A stretch of 33,582 nucleotides of DNA from Candidatus Caccalectryoclostridium excrementigallinarum (GTDB lineage Bacteria; Bacillota; Clostridia; Christensenellales; UBA3700). Numbering within the stretch: the first letter of the stretch is position 1; every line of letters begins with the position of its first letter. The stretch covers positions 1 through 33,582 of the forward strand of contig DVNJ01000021.1 in the NCBI GenBank assembly GCA_018714485.1, written 5' to 3'. Below the pieces are notes generated by a model, which had not been told where the DNA came from, ran no database searches, and was given only the letters and a program-made list of their open reading frames with translations. Shown one piece after another: positions 15,207-24,900 of the stretch. A program made the position numbers and the translations under genes.

Positions 15207-15798
15207 AAGACGGGCGGCTTATTTTTTCACTTCGCTCAAGCTTTTTCTGCGTGAATACAGGCTTTTTGTGCTCTTAGGGTGCCTCTGCCTGCTCGGCGGG
15301 GTCGTCGTCGGCGTCTTGTCGGCGCGCAGCTTCGGCGAGGACTATTACAAGCTCAACTTCATCTTCGAGCTTCATAGCGGCTCTTACTCTTTCGCCAAGA
15401 CCTTCTTTCTCGCCCTGCTTTTCGGTTGGGGCGGACTTGCGCTCATTCTGCTTTGCGGCTTCAACAGGTGGCTGATCTTCCCCGCCTTTTTTCTCGTCGC
15501 CTTTTTGGGCTATCGCTTGGGGCTGGGTTTTGTGGGCTGCCTTCAACCCTCGGGCGCGGGCGGCGTCGCCTGCGTGATCTTTTTCTATCTCCCCCTCTAT
15601 CTCACGGCGGGGACAGTCTTTATCGTCTATATCTGCATGGTTTTTTCGAGCATATGCGGCGCCTGCGGCGTCTTTTCCTCCGCATCCTCGGTCAAGCGTC
15701 TGTTCTTCAAAGCGCTGCCCCTTTCTCTCGTCTTTGCCGCCGCCGCCTTTTTCAGCTGCATTCTCATTCCTCTTCTTTACAAGTTGTTTTTCATGTGA
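15196..15798 (+). CDS. SpoIIM-like integral membrane protein
   Basis: This 200-residue protein has about five or six hydrophobic segments and few charged residues after the N-terminus. Its layout resembles stage II sporulation protein M: a REYRLF start, a first helix ending before an extracytoplasmic stretch, then FLALLFGWGGLALILL, a conserved-looking YRLGLGF region and a C-terminal pair of helices. SpoIIM works with SpoIID and SpoIIP in septal peptidoglycan dissolution during engulfment. The match is on topology and general pattern, not a clear motif, so the name is tentative. GGAGGGGG directly precedes the ATG. The overlap with the Spo0A-domain gene implies co-expression. No clear terminator follows; the next promoter begins 32 bases after the stop. 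Confidence 0.6.
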   Translation: MKTKRRAAYFFTSLKLFLREYRLFVLLGCLCLLGGVVVGVLSARSFGEDYYKLNFIFELHSGSYSFAKTFFLALLFGWGGLALILLCGFNRWLIFPAFFLVAFLGYRLGLGFVGCLQPSGAGGVACVIFFYLPLYLTAGTVFIVYICMVFSSICGACGVFSSASSVKRLFFKALPLSLVFAAAAFFSCILIPLLYKLFFM

Positions 15799-15829
15799 GC
15801 ACGGGCGTTGCGGCGCGGGCGTTAAGCGC

Positions 15830-15858
15830 TTGATATTTTAATAATAATGCGTTATAAT
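15830..15858 (+). promoter_or_regulatory. Promoter of the RND transporter gene
   Basis: TTGATA (15830-15835), 17 bases, then TATAAT (15853-15858). The predicted leader of about 90 bases contains a small hairpin, GCGTC/GACGC (15867-15881). Confidence 0.75.
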
Positions 15859-15953
15859 AACCGTGTGCGTCTTTCGGACGCGAAACGGCTTCTCTTCGCC
15901 TTTTGAAAGATCGAAGCGAAAGAAGCGCAAAATACATCGGCGGGAAAATTATT

Positions 15954-18900
15954 GTGCTAACGAGATTCAGCGTAAAAAGACCGTACGTAATCGCGGTCAT
16001 GGTGATAATAATAGTCGTCTTGGGCGTCATTTCCGTTCTCAATACGTACGTGGATCTTCTGCCCGATATGGATCTTCCCTATGTGGTCGTCGCCACCGTC
16101 TACGCGGGTCAGCCCGCCGAGATCGTGGAAAAAGAAGTCACGGCGGTGCTCGAACAGGCGCTGGGCAGCATGTCCTCGGTCAGATCGGTCTCCTCGATGT
16201 CATATGACAACGTGTCCGTGATCAGCCTGCAACTCGACTCGGGTTCGGACGTGGACGTCGCCGCGGAAGAGATCCAAGGGCGCATAGACGGCGCGGCGTT
16301 GCCAGATTCGGCATATTTGCAGGAATCCATGGTCATCAAAGCCAATCCCAATATGCTCCCCTCGATGTCCGTCTCCGTGTCGCGCAAGGGAGAGAGCGTC
16401 CCCGACAGCAGTGAATATTTCGCCGCTCTCGCCGACCGCATACGCGCGGTGGACGGCGTTCAGGACGTGAGCGTTCAGGGACTCATCGACAATTATATCC
16501 TGCTCAGCCTCAACGACGAAAAGACGGCGGACGTCCTGCATGCGCAGGTGAAAGACAAGCTCTTTGCGCAAGAAGGTCAAGCGAATTTGAACGCCGTTCA
16601 GCGCTTCATGTCGTCGCTGGAAAGCAATCTGAGCGCGGCTTTGAAAGAGCTCGAAGACCTCTCTCTCGCCGACGCCGCTTCGCTCGCCACCATAATGCAG
16701 AATTTGGCGGCTTTTTACGACGAACTCAATGATTTCCTCGCCACCGACACTATCAAGGCAATGACAACACGCGAAGAAGTGGTAAAGGCGGCGGCAAGTA
16801 AGATCGACGAACTTCTTACCCGCAACGATTATTCCGCGGCAAAAATCATTATCAAGTCGCTTTATCCCGAGACCTCGGACTATGCCGCCGTGCATATCAA
16901 CAGGCTTTTGCTCTCTTCTTCGACGACGGGCAGCGATTACGGCGCGCAGGTGGCAAACGCGGCGGAAAATGCGGGCGAGGCGGTGGAGCTTATCGCCTCG
17001 GCGATGCTCTATATTTCTCCCGACGTCTTTGAGAGCGTTTTCGGGCATATTTCCGAACAGTCGGGCGCGGCAAGCGTGCAGGCGATAGAAAGCAATGTCG
17101 CGGGGTTTTTGCTCAATAGCTTCGGCAAGGATAATGCCGGCAATGAGCTTTGGACGGGCGAGCATCCCTATGCGACCGTCGCGCAATATGTGCGCGCACA
17201 CACGGCTGAATTTGCCGCTGCCCTGATCGAATATACGGGCGGCTTGGGCAGGACGGACAGCTCTATCCCGAACAGTAATTTCACGATAGAAGAAATCGTC
17301 GCGGGCGCAAAAAAGGCTCTTGAAAACGTCTCTGTCTCTTCGATAGAAAAGGCGATCTGCTCGGCGCTGGGCTATGACGACTTTGAACAGCTCTTTGCGC
17401 AGTTAAAAGGAGACGAGACGGCTGAGATCTATAAAAAGCTCACGCAGACGCTCTCGTCCGTGATAGACTCAGATCTCATCGGCACGCTCTTGCAGGCGCA
17501 GGACATCTCTCTGCCCGCGGGCAGCTATACGGAAAACGGCATAACCTATATCGTCAACGTCGACGGCAGCATAAATTCGCTGGAAGATCTGATCTTTATG
17601 CCCGCGACGGGCATAAACCTGCTCTCGTTGCTCACCTCGTCTTGGGGCGAAGCGGACGGCATTCTCTCCTTCATCGCCTCTCTGCTGCCGAGCGGCGAGG
17701 ACGGAAGCCCCCTCGAAGAGCCGATCGTGCAGGAATTTTTGAGCGCGCTCCTGAACGGCTCGCCCGTAGATTTCGCCAAGTGGGACGAATTGGAGCAGGC
17801 GCTGGGCATAGACACGACGCTGCTTGAACAATGGGCGGCGAACGCCTATATCGACAAGGACGGCAGCCTCGTCAAGCTGTTCAACGACGCGGGCTGGCTG
17901 ACGAGAAACGAGAGCGGCGCGAACGTCATCGACAAAGAGAATTTGAGCGCTTTTTCCGATGAGTTTGAAAAACTGACCATCTCCCTCTCGCTCAACGACA
18001 TCGCCGACATCACCGTCATCGACACTTCCGCGCTCGTCTTTTCCAAGTTGGACGGCGCGCATTCCATAACCATCTCCGTGACCAAGCAGGCGGGATATTC
18101 GGGCGCGACGCTCTCGGACGACCTCAACGCCCTCTTGGAGAGCCTAACGGGCGAAGAGGAATTTTCCGACTTGCAGTATGCCGTGCTCTATGACGACGGG
18201 CATTACACCAACGAACTCATCGACACGGTCATCGAAAACCTGCTCTGGGGCGCGCTGCTCGCGGTCGTGATCCTCTTCATCTTCCTCAAAGATCTGCGTC
18301 CCACCCTGCTCACCGCCCTTTCCATGGTCATCAGCGTGGTCGCGACTTTCGTCATCATGTATTTCGCGGGCATCTCCCTCAACCTCATGTCCATGGCGGG
18401 ACTTGCCATGGGAATAGGCATGCTCGTGGACAACTCGGTCGTCGTGATCGAGAATATATATCGTCTGCGTGCGCGCGGCGCGCCCGTGAAAGAGGCGGTC
18501 GTCACGGGCACTTCGCAAATGTCGGGCGCCATCCTCGCCTCGACCATCACCTCGCTCATCGTCTGGCTGCCCATCCTCTTCACGCAGGGGCTGACCAAGA
18601 CGGTCGTCAAGGACATGGCGATCACGCTCTGCCTTTCGCTCGCGGTCTCGCTCGTCGTGGCGGTGACTTTCGTGCCCTCGCTGGCGCAATACACGGTCAA
18701 AAATTACCGCCCGCGCGAGGACAAAGCGATGAGCGCGGTCAAGAAAGCTTATTCCAGGTCGCTCTCCTTCACGCTCAGGCATAAGTGGATAACGCTCGTC
18801 GTGGTGGGCGTTATGCTCGCGCTCGCCGTGACTTCTTTCTTCTTCATGGACAGCCGCTTCTTCCCCGAAACGGACACCGGCTCGCTCACCGTCAACGTGA

Positions 18901-21023
18901 GCATAGACGCGGTCGCCGTCAATTCCGCCAAGGACGAAAAGGGCGAAAAGCTCTCTTACGAAGAAGTGCGCGAAGAGGTATGCGACAAACTCTTCGACTA
19001 TCTCTCCGCCATGCCCGAGAGCGAGCACGTCAACATGACCATCTCAAGCAACGTCAATATCGCCGGCTATAACATCGAGGCGGAAGGTCTTGACGTGGGC
19101 GCGGACACGATCTCGGCGATGGTCAAGCTCAAAGAGGGAAAGCGCGAGAGCGCGAAGCAACTTTGCGACAAGCTGACAAGAGAGCTTTCCTCCTCCCTGC
19201 CTTACGCTCAATTCGTCAAGGCGGAATGCTCCACGGGCACGGTCATCGACACGGCGGTGGCGTCGGACAACCTCACCGTCAACGTCTACGGCGACGATCT
19301 CGACGCGCTCAAAGAGGCGGTGGGGACGCTCTCTTCTTCGATCGCGCGCCTTGACGGCGTCTCCTATACCTCGGACAATATCGGCGGCAGCGGCATTTCC
19401 TACACGCTGCAAATCGACCGCGACGAAGCGATGAAATACGGCTTGACGGTGGGCGAAATCTATCTTCAGCTCTCAAAGCTGCTCACCGACGTGACCTTGA
19501 CCCCCGCAACTTCGCTCACCGTCGCGGAGGGCGAGGGCGCATACGACGTCTTTATCTATGACTACTTCTATTCCCTGCTCACCTGGCACAAGGGCTTCAA
19601 GGGAGAAGAAAACGTCAATATCTATTATAAGGACAAATATCTCAAGAGCGGCGAAACTTACTCTATCGAACGCGAATATTATCTCATCGACAAGCAGACG
19701 GGCGACATAACAAGGCTTTTAGCCGACAAGAAGGAAAACGGCGCCTTGCTCTATGACGAGAACGGCTATCTTTCCCTCAACGACGGCGCCTACAAGGCGG
19801 ACGTGAGCGAGGAATATTTCAGCGACGATTCCGCGCGCGGCGACATTCTCGACGCGGAGATAAGTTACACGCTCAATTCACATATCGGCGGCGTCGAGAG
19901 CGGCACGGTCAAGCTGCGCGATCTGCTCCTGCCCTCGTCTTTCGTAGACGGAAATAAAGACGGCGAACTCATAGCGCAAGAAGGCATGGTCTCCATCGAC
20001 AGAAAGGACGGCAGGCGATATTCCGCCGTGACCGTATGCCTCGAATCGGGCGCTTCGGCAAACAGGGTGGGCGAGCAGATACAGGCGCTCATCGACGCTT
20101 ACAACTCCTCTCACCCCGACTCCGCGCTCGAGATACAATTCGTCAAGCAGACGGCTGAGGTCGAGGAGATATATAACACGCTCTATATCGTTCTCGGCGT
20201 GGCGATCGTGCTCGTCTATCTGGTCATGGCGGCGCAGTTCGGCTCGCTGAAAACGCCCTTTATCATCATGTTCACCATTCCGCTCGCCTTCACGGGCAGC
20301 CTGCTTTTGCTCTTTGTCACGGGCGTGGGCATCTCGGTCGTGGCGGTGCTCGGTCTCATCATGCTCATGGGCGTCGTCGTCAACAACGGCATAATCTTCG
20401 TCGAACTGACCGACAAGCTCGTCAAAGAGGGCGTGGAGAAGCGCACGGCGCTCATCACCGCGGGCGCGACTCGCCTCAGACCCATCCTCATCACCGCCCT
20501 GACCACGATCGTGGGACTTATCATCACCGCCTGCGACGGCAGCGCCACGGGCAGAATGCTGCAACCGATGGCGATCACCTCTATCGGCGGACTGCTTTAC
20601 GCGACCATTGTGACGCTCTTCTTCATTCCCGTGATCTACGACCTCTTCAAGCGCAAACGCAAGGGCGAGCAAAGCCCCGAGCCTGCGCCCGAAGGCTTCG
20701 ATCCCGACAAGCTGCTCGCGGAAACGGAGGAAAAATACGACGACGTGAGCATCGAGGAACTCCCCGAAGTCCCCGAAAGTAAGCTCGCCCTGCTCTTCAA
20801 GCGATTGAAAAATGGCAAAAAGACCGTAAGCGAAAACGTCGGCGGTTCCGAAACCGGCGCGGACGACAAGCCGCACGAAGAGACAGCGAGCGGCGAGGAC
20901 GAAAAAGAAAAAGCCGAGCCGAGCGAAAACATAGAAGGCGGCGAAAGCGCGGCAAACGCCGCGCCCGACCTTGACGAAAACGATGGGGCGCAAGAGTCGC
21001 CCGGCGAAAGTAAGGACGAGTGA
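15954..21023 (+). CDS. RND (AcrB/SwrC-like) efflux transporter with large insertions
   Basis: This 1689-residue membrane protein has the two-halved RND layout: a first helix (VIAVMVIIIVVLGVISVL), a big extracytoplasmic loop, five helices, then the same arrangement again. The family motif at about residue 824 is GMLVDNSVVVIENIYR, with one Asp where AcrB has two, as in Gram-positive SwrC-like pumps. Such pumps export surfactants, lipids or drugs using the proton gradient. Ordinary members are about 1050 residues. Here some 490 helical-looking residues (about 185-675) are inserted in the first loop and about 120 more in the second, and a 124-residue acidic cytoplasmic tail follows the last helix. 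The GTG at 15954 is preferred because RND proteins typically begin LTRFSVKRP and GGGAAAATT precedes it; a TTG at 15903 would lengthen it. No adaptor or TolC gene is in the window. Confidence 0.88.
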   Translation: MLTRFSVKRPYVIAVMVIIIVVLGVISVLNTYVDLLPDMDLPYVVVATVYAGQPAEIVEKEVTAVLEQALGSMSSVRSVSSMSYDNVSVISLQLDSGSDVDVAAEEIQGRIDGAALPDSAYLQESMVIKANPNMLPSMSVSVSRKGESVPDSSEYFAALADRIRAVDGVQDVSVQGLIDNYILLSLNDEKTADVLHAQVKDKLFAQEGQANLNAVQRFMSSLESNLSAALKELEDLSLADAASLATIMQNLAAFYDELNDFLATDTIKAMTTREEVVKAAASKIDELLTRNDYSAAKIIIKSLYPETSDYAAVHINRLLLSSSTTGSDYGAQVANAAENAGEAVELIASAMLYISPDVFESVFGHISEQSGAASVQAIESNVAGFLLNSFGKDNAGNELWTGEHPYATVAQYVRAHTAEFAAALIEYTGGLGRTDSSIPNSNFTIEEIVAGAKKALENVSVSSIEKAICSALGYDDFEQLFAQLKGDETAEIYKKLTQTLSSVIDSDLIGTLLQAQDISLPAGSYTENGITYIVNVDGSINSLEDLIFMPATGINLLSLLTSSWGEADGILSFIASLLPSGEDGSPLEEPIVQEFLSALLNGSPVDFAKWDELEQALGIDTTLLEQWAANAYIDKDGSLVKLFNDAGWLTRNESGANVIDKENLSAFSDEFEKLTISLSLNDIADITVIDTSALVFSKLDGAHSITISVTKQAGYSGATLSDDLNALLESLTGEEEFSDLQYAVLYDDGHYTNELIDTVIENLLWGALLAVVILFIFLKDLRPTLLTALSMVISVVATFVIMYFAGISLNLMSMAGLAMGIGMLVDNSVVVIENIYRLRARGAPVKEAVVTGTSQMSGAILASTITSLIVWLPILFTQGLTKTVVKDMAITLCLSLAVSLVVAVTFVPSLAQYTVKNYRPREDKAMSAVKKAYSRSLSFTLRHKWITLVVVGVMLALAVTSFFFMDSRFFPETDTGSLTVNVSIDAVAVNSAKDEKGEKLSYEEVREEVCDKLFDYLSAMPESEHVNMTISSNVNIAGYNIEAEGLDVGADTISAMVKLKEGKRESAKQLCDKLTRELSSSLPYAQFVKAECSTGTVIDTAVASDNLTVNVYGDDLDALKEAVGTLSSSIARLDGVSYTSDNIGGSGISYTLQIDRDEAMKYGLTVGEIYLQLSKLLTDVTLTPATSLTVAEGEGAYDVFIYDYFYSLLTWHKGFKGEENVNIYYKDKYLKSGETYSIEREYYLIDKQTGDITRLLADKKENGALLYDENGYLSLNDGAYKADVSEEYFSDDSARGDILDAEISYTLNSHIGGVESGTVKLRDLLLPSSFVDGNKDGELIAQEGMVSIDRKDGRRYSAVTVCLESGASANRVGEQIQALIDAYNSSHPDSALEIQFVKQTAEVEEIYNTLYIVLGVAIVLVYLVMAAQFGSLKTPFIIMFTIPLAFTGSLLLLFVTGVGISVVAVLGLIMLMGVVVNNGIIFVELTDKLVKEGVEKRTALITAGATRLRPILITALTTIVGLIITACDGSATGRMLQPMAITSIGGLLYATIVTLFFIPVIYDLFKRKRKGEQSPEPAPEGFDPDKLLAETEEKYDDVSIEELPEVPESKLALLFKRLKNGKKTVSENVGGSETGADDKPHEETASGEDEKEKAEPSENIEGGESAANAAPDLDENDGAQESPGESKDE

Positions 21024-21045
21024 ATGACTTTTTCGCAAAAACAGC

Positions 21046-21072
21046 GAGCGCGCCGCGAGGCGCGCTCTTTTT
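21046..21072. terminator. Bidirectional terminator between RND and MFS genes
   Basis: Arms GAGCGCGCC (21046-21054) and GGCGCGCTC (21059-21067), loop GCGA, followed by TTTTT on the plus strand; the minus strand also has a T-run three bases after the stem. It serves both convergent genes. Confidence 0.9.
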
Positions 21073-21094
21073 AAGTCGGAACGTCAGGCTTTTT

Positions 21095-23077
21095 CTATGC
21101 TTCCGTTTTCGGATTTTCCGCTTCCGCCATGGCTTCTTGCGCCAAGAGGTCGGAGAACGCCTCGGAGGCGAGGACTTTGAGCCACTTTTTCTTACCTTCG
21201 GCTTTGGCGGCGGCGATCCACTCCTTACAGAAGGCTTTTTTGCGCGCTCTGAGCGCAGCCATATCTTCTTTGAGCTTATTCATCTGCGCCCTTCTCTCCG
21301 CTTTCAGGCGCGCCTTACGCTCTTTCAGCGGACGCGACGCCGCCCTCTTCGCCTCGCGGCGGCTGCCGCCGCGCGCGCATACGTCGTCGTAAATTTCTCT
21401 CATCCGCCTTTCAAGCTCGGCGTTTTCTTCGCGCTCGCGCTCCTGCTTTTTCAAAAGCTCGCTCTTTTCCCTTCTCGCCTGCTCGGCGGCGAGTTCTTCC
21501 TGCCTCTCCTTTTCGTCGAGATAGGCGCCGTAAGCCTTTTTGATCTCCTCCTCGCTCGCGCCTTGAAGGGCGTTGTCCGTGATGAATTTCCTGCGCTCGA
21601 GCGCGGCGCGTATCCCCTTCATCTTTCCCGCGTCGAGCGTGACGAAGAGATAGGGCACGGCGGTGAGCACGCTCGCGCAGATGACGATGAGTATGAGCGT
21701 GGAGATTATCGGTTCGCGCACGGCGGCGTTGGTGAGAATGGAATAATCCGTCTCGCCCGTCACGGGATCGGCGACGAGCCCGTTGCTCTCATAGACAAAG
21801 GTGAAGACGACCGTGGAGATTATGCTGCCGATGGTGGTGATCATGACCTGGAAGTTGTTGGCAAAGCCCTCTATCCTCGTGTCCGTTTTGAGCTGCTGTG
21901 CGTCGAAGCCGTCCGACATGACGCTCGTTTGCATGATATACTGCGGACCGAGCGCGAAGTTATAGATGAACAGGGAGATGACGAAAAAGGCGAATCCCTG
22001 CCTGAAAGTCAAAAACATGATGAGCGCCGCCACGGCGTTGCCCATGGCGAAGATAAAGCCGCCCTTGCGCGCGCCCAACTTGGAGATGATGATGGGCGCG
22101 AGTATTATCCCCGGGGTGAAGCCCACGGAAGTTATCGTCTGAACTATGCCCGTAAGTCCACTGTTGCCCAGCTGATAGGCGCAGACCCAGGGCAAAAGCG
22201 TGGTGAGCACGCCTTGGAACCCGCCGAAGAACTTGGTCATGGTCATCAGCCAGAACTCCTTGTTTTTGGCGAGTATCTTCATGCCGTCCGTGAACTTTAT
22301 CTTGTTGACGTAGCTCTTGGGCAAAACCACGCGCTCGTGCGAGCCGGTCATGACCAAAAGCCCGAGCAAAAATCCCGCCAGACCGAACAGGGGCATGAAA
22401 ATGCGGTAAGTCCAGATATTTTCCAGCGACTCTTCGCCGAAGAAGATGAGCCCGAGCGTGGGGAGCAGAAATTGCACGATACTCGGACCGAGATTGCCGA
22501 GAAATTCCGAAATGCCCATGACGCGCGTGCGCTCTTTCGAATTGGGACTAATCACCTGCGAGATAGCGGTGAAGGCGTTGGTGAGCAGCGGCTGAGCGAT
22601 CGAGAAGAGGTTGAAAAAGATCGCGATGAGGACTATCTTCACGATGCGCAGCGTCTCGGGCGCCATCGAGGCGGTGTCGAAGGGAATGACGGACGAGGAA
22701 CAGGGAATGAACCAGGTGAGCGCGATCGTGCTTATCAGGCAGGGTATGCCCGCCCAGAGCATATAGGGGCGGAATTTGCCCAGCGGCGTGTTGGTGTTGT
22801 CCTGCAACATGCTCACAAAGGGAGTTTTTATCACGCCCACGACGTTGGTGACGATGAAGAGCCACATGATGTCCGTGGGGCTCAATCCGTAGACGGAGGC
22901 GACCAAAAGACAGGTGGGCGCCATCTGAATGTAATTGAGGAGCGAACCGTAGGATTTGACGCCCATGGCTCCCACCGAATAAGCCGCGACTTCCTTATAC
23001 GCCACGGTCTCGCCCTTTTGCGGACGCTGCCAATAGCGGCGCACCGTGAGCCACATCTGCTGTAATTTTTCCTTCAT
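21095..23077 (-). CDS. GPH-like MFS transporter with a long coiled-coil tail
   Basis: This 660-residue protein has about 12 membrane helices in residues 30-475, then roughly 175 highly charged, heptad-like residues forming a cytoplasmic coiled coil. The motif QDNTNTPLGKFRPYML near residue 93 marks the glycoside-pentoside-hexuronide (MelB-like) branch, cation-coupled sugar carriers. In MelB a DAxxDP segment in helix II supplies sodium-binding aspartates; here the matching place reads VGVIKTPFVSML, without them. The substrate and coupling are therefore uncertain. AGAGGGAAG precedes the ATG, and a promoter lies upstream. A 2-kb plus-strand frame inside the gene (21020-23065) is taken as a shadow. 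The tail could dock to a cytoplasmic or cytoskeletal partner, which is inference. Confidence 0.87.
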   Translation of the reverse strand: MKEKLQQMWLTVRRYWQRPQKGETVAYKEVAAYSVGAMGVKSYGSLLNYIQMAPTCLLVASVYGLSPTDIMWLFIVTNVVGVIKTPFVSMLQDNTNTPLGKFRPYMLWAGIPCLISTIALTWFIPCSSSVIPFDTASMAPETLRIVKIVLIAIFFNLFSIAQPLLTNAFTAISQVISPNSKERTRVMGISEFLGNLGPSIVQFLLPTLGLIFFGEESLENIWTYRIFMPLFGLAGFLLGLLVMTGSHERVVLPKSYVNKIKFTDGMKILAKNKEFWLMTMTKFFGGFQGVLTTLLPWVCAYQLGNSGLTGIVQTITSVGFTPGIILAPIIISKLGARKGGFIFAMGNAVAALIMFLTFRQGFAFFVISLFIYNFALGPQYIMQTSVMSDGFDAQQLKTDTRIEGFANNFQVMITTIGSIISTVVFTFVYESNGLVADPVTGETDYSILTNAAVREPIISTLILIVICASVLTAVPYLFVTLDAGKMKGIRAALERRKFITDNALQGASEEEIKKAYGAYLDEKERQEELAAEQARREKSELLKKQEREREENAELERRMREIYDDVCARGGSRREAKRAASRPLKERKARLKAERRAQMNKLKEDMAALRARKKAFCKEWIAAAKAEGKKKWLKVLASEAFSDLLAQEAMAEAENPKTEA

Positions 23078-23112
23078 GATCTTCCCTCTTTGAGCAATCG
23101 CTGCCCGATATT

Positions 23113-23141
23113 ATGATACTATAGTCACGCGCGCGCGTCAA
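23113..23141 (-). promoter_or_regulatory. Promoter of the GPH-like transporter gene
   Basis: On the minus strand, TTGACG (23136-23141), 17 bases, then TATCAT (23113-23118). It leaves a short leader holding AGAGGGAAG. Confidence 0.65.
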
Positions 23142-23163
23142 GAGGGAAATTTTTCGGGATAAG

Positions 23164-23194
23164 GCAAAAAAAAGCGCCCGCTCGAGGCGGGCGC
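23164..23194 (-). terminator. Rho-independent terminator of rny
   Basis: Arms GCGCCCGC (23174-23181) and GCGGGCGC (23187-23194) with a five-base loop. On the minus strand a run of eight or more T residues follows. It lies 19 bases past the rny stop. Confidence 0.9.
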
Positions 23195-23212
23195 AAAAGA
23201 GCTGCTCTGAAT

Positions 23213-24817
23213 TTATTTCGCGTATTCCACGCTGCGCAGTTCCCTGATGACGTTGACTTTGATCTGTCCGGGATAATCGAGTTCCGCCTCGAGCTTGCGC
23301 GCGATCTCCTTCGCCATGAACATGGTCGCGGAGTCGTCCACCTCCTCGGGCTTGACCATGACGCGGATCTCCCTGCCCGCCTGGATCGCAAAGGACTGCT
23401 CCACTCCCGCAAAGGAGTTGGCGACGTTCTCTATCTTTTCCAAGCGCTTGACATAGTTCTCGATGGATTCCCTTCTCGCGCCGGGACGTGCGCCGGAAAT
23501 GGAGTCCGCCGCCTGAACGATCATCGCTTCGAGCGTGGAAGGCTCGACGTCGTTATGGTGCGCCTCGACGGCGTGAATGACCGCGGGCGATTCCTTGAAG
23601 CGTTTGAGTATCTCCACGCCTATGGAGACGTGAGTACCCTCGACTTCATGGTCAACGGCTTTACCTATGTCGTGCAAAAGCCCCGCGCGCCTGCAGATCT
23701 TAAAATCCGCTCCCAGCTCGGACGCCATCGCGCCGGCGAGATAGCTCACTTCGAGCGAATGTTTGAGCACGTTCTGACCGTAACTCGTGCGGTATTTGAG
23801 CCTGCCCAAGAGCTTGATCACTTCGGGATGAAGTCCGAACACGCCCGCGTCGAAGGCGGCGTTTTCCGCGGCTTCTTTCATCTGATTGTCCAGCTCGCGC
23901 CTGACCTTTTCCACCGTTTCTTCTATCCTTGCGGGGTGAATGCGTCCGTCCGCGACCAAGCGTTCGATCGCGAGCTTCGCCACCTCTCTCCTCACGGGAT
24001 CGAAAGCGGAGACGGTCACCACGTCGGGCGTGTCGTCGATGATGAGGTCGACGCCCGTGCTGTTTTCGATCGAGCGGATATTGCGTCCCACTCTGCCTAT
24101 CAGCCTGCCCTTCATCTCGTCGCTCGGCAGGGCGACGGTGGAGACGGAGATCTCCGAGGCGTGATCGGCGGCGCAGCGCTGAACGGCTTGACCGACAATG
24201 TTCTTCGCCTTCTTTTCCGCCTCTTCCTTTGCCGTCTGCTCGATCTCGCGCGCCTTTTCGCCCGCGTCCTTGCGCACCTCGTCGAGCAGCTGCTCCATCA
24301 GGCGGGCTTTCGCCTCTTCCTGAGTGAGCTGAGCGACTTTTTCCAGCTGTTCGAGCATTTTTTCATGCGCATGGGAAAGCTCTTCCTGCAAATGCGCAAC
24401 TTCCTGCTCCTTGCCTTCGAGCGCCTTTTTGCGGTCGTCCAAAGACGCCGATTTCTTGTCGAGCAAAAGCTCGCGCGAGGAGAGCTGATCTTCCCTTTGC
24501 GAAAGCCTGTTCTCCGAGCGCTGCAACTCCGCTCTGCGCTCCCTGGACTCCTTGTCCAGATCGGAACGCATTTTGTGCTGTTCTTCCTTGATCTCCAGCC
24601 TTGCTTCCTTTAAGTAAGTGTCTGCGTTGGATCTTGCGCTGTCCAAAAGCCGCGCGCACTCGTCTTTTATCGAGCCGAGTTTCTTGCGTGCGCCAAACCT
24701 GAAAATGACGTAACCCACCGCCACGCCCACGACGAGCGCGGCTACTATGCCTACGGCGATGCCTATCGCGCCGCCGGTTGAGACACTACCGAGGAGAAAG
24801 CTCAACGAATTAAACAT
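23213..24817 (-). CDS. rny: Ribonuclease Y
   Basis: This 534-residue membrane-bound endoribonuclease starts mRNA decay in Bacillota. It has one N-terminal membrane helix (about 15-40), a long coiled coil (about 50-215), a KH RNA-binding domain with [16 protein letters not shown] near residue 235, and an HD hydrolase domain with [13 protein letters not shown] near residue 380. The usual KH sequence is GREGRN; here the glutamate is valine. The ATG at 24817 has AAGGAGGAG seven bases upstream, and a ten-residue extension to 24847 is rejected. A perfect-consensus promoter lies upstream and a terminator downstream, so it is transcribed alone. Its place after recA matches the usual order in Bacillota. 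Confidence 0.96.
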   Translation of the reverse strand: MFNSLSFLLGSVSTGGAIGIAVGIVAALVVGVAVGYVIFRFGARKKLGSIKDECARLLDSARSNADTYLKEARLEIKEEQHKMRSDLDKESRERRAELQRSENRLSQREDQLSSRELLLDKKSASLDDRKKALEGKEQEVAHLQEELSHAHEKMLEQLEKVAQLTQEEAKARLMEQLLDEVRKDAGEKAREIEQTAKEEAEKKAKNIVGQAVQRCAADHASEISVSTVALPSDEMKGRLIGRVGRNIRSIENSTGVDLIIDDTPDVVTVSAFDPVRREVAKLAIERLVADGRIHPARIEETVEKVRRELDNQMKEAAENAAFDAGVFGLHPEVIKLLGRLKYRTSYGQNVLKHSLEVSYLAGAMASELGADFKICRRAGLLHDIGKAVDHEVEGTHVSIGVEILKRFKESPAVIHAVEAHHNDVEPSTLEAMIVQAADSISGARPGARRESIENYVKRLEKIENVANSFAGVEQSFAIQAGREIRVMVKPEEVDDSATMFMAKEIARKLEAELDYPGQIKVNVIRELRSVEYAK

Positions 24818-24900
24818 TTGACTCCTCCTTTGCCGCCTTAGCGGCATTCATACTTTAATTTGCGCGTATACGCGGAGTATCCGCATATAACATTATAATT

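Noticed and set aside
15196..15798. Second part of a toxin-antitoxin or phage holin pair with the Spo0A-domain gene
   Set aside because: The partner is too long and has too many helices for a holin, and the small protein aligns over its length with the Spo0A effector domain.
21020..23065. A 681-codon plus-strand open frame opposite the MFS gene
   Set aside because: The minus-strand gene has 12 membrane helices, family motif, promoter and ribosome site; the plus frame is a charged low-complexity shadow beginning in the RND stop region.
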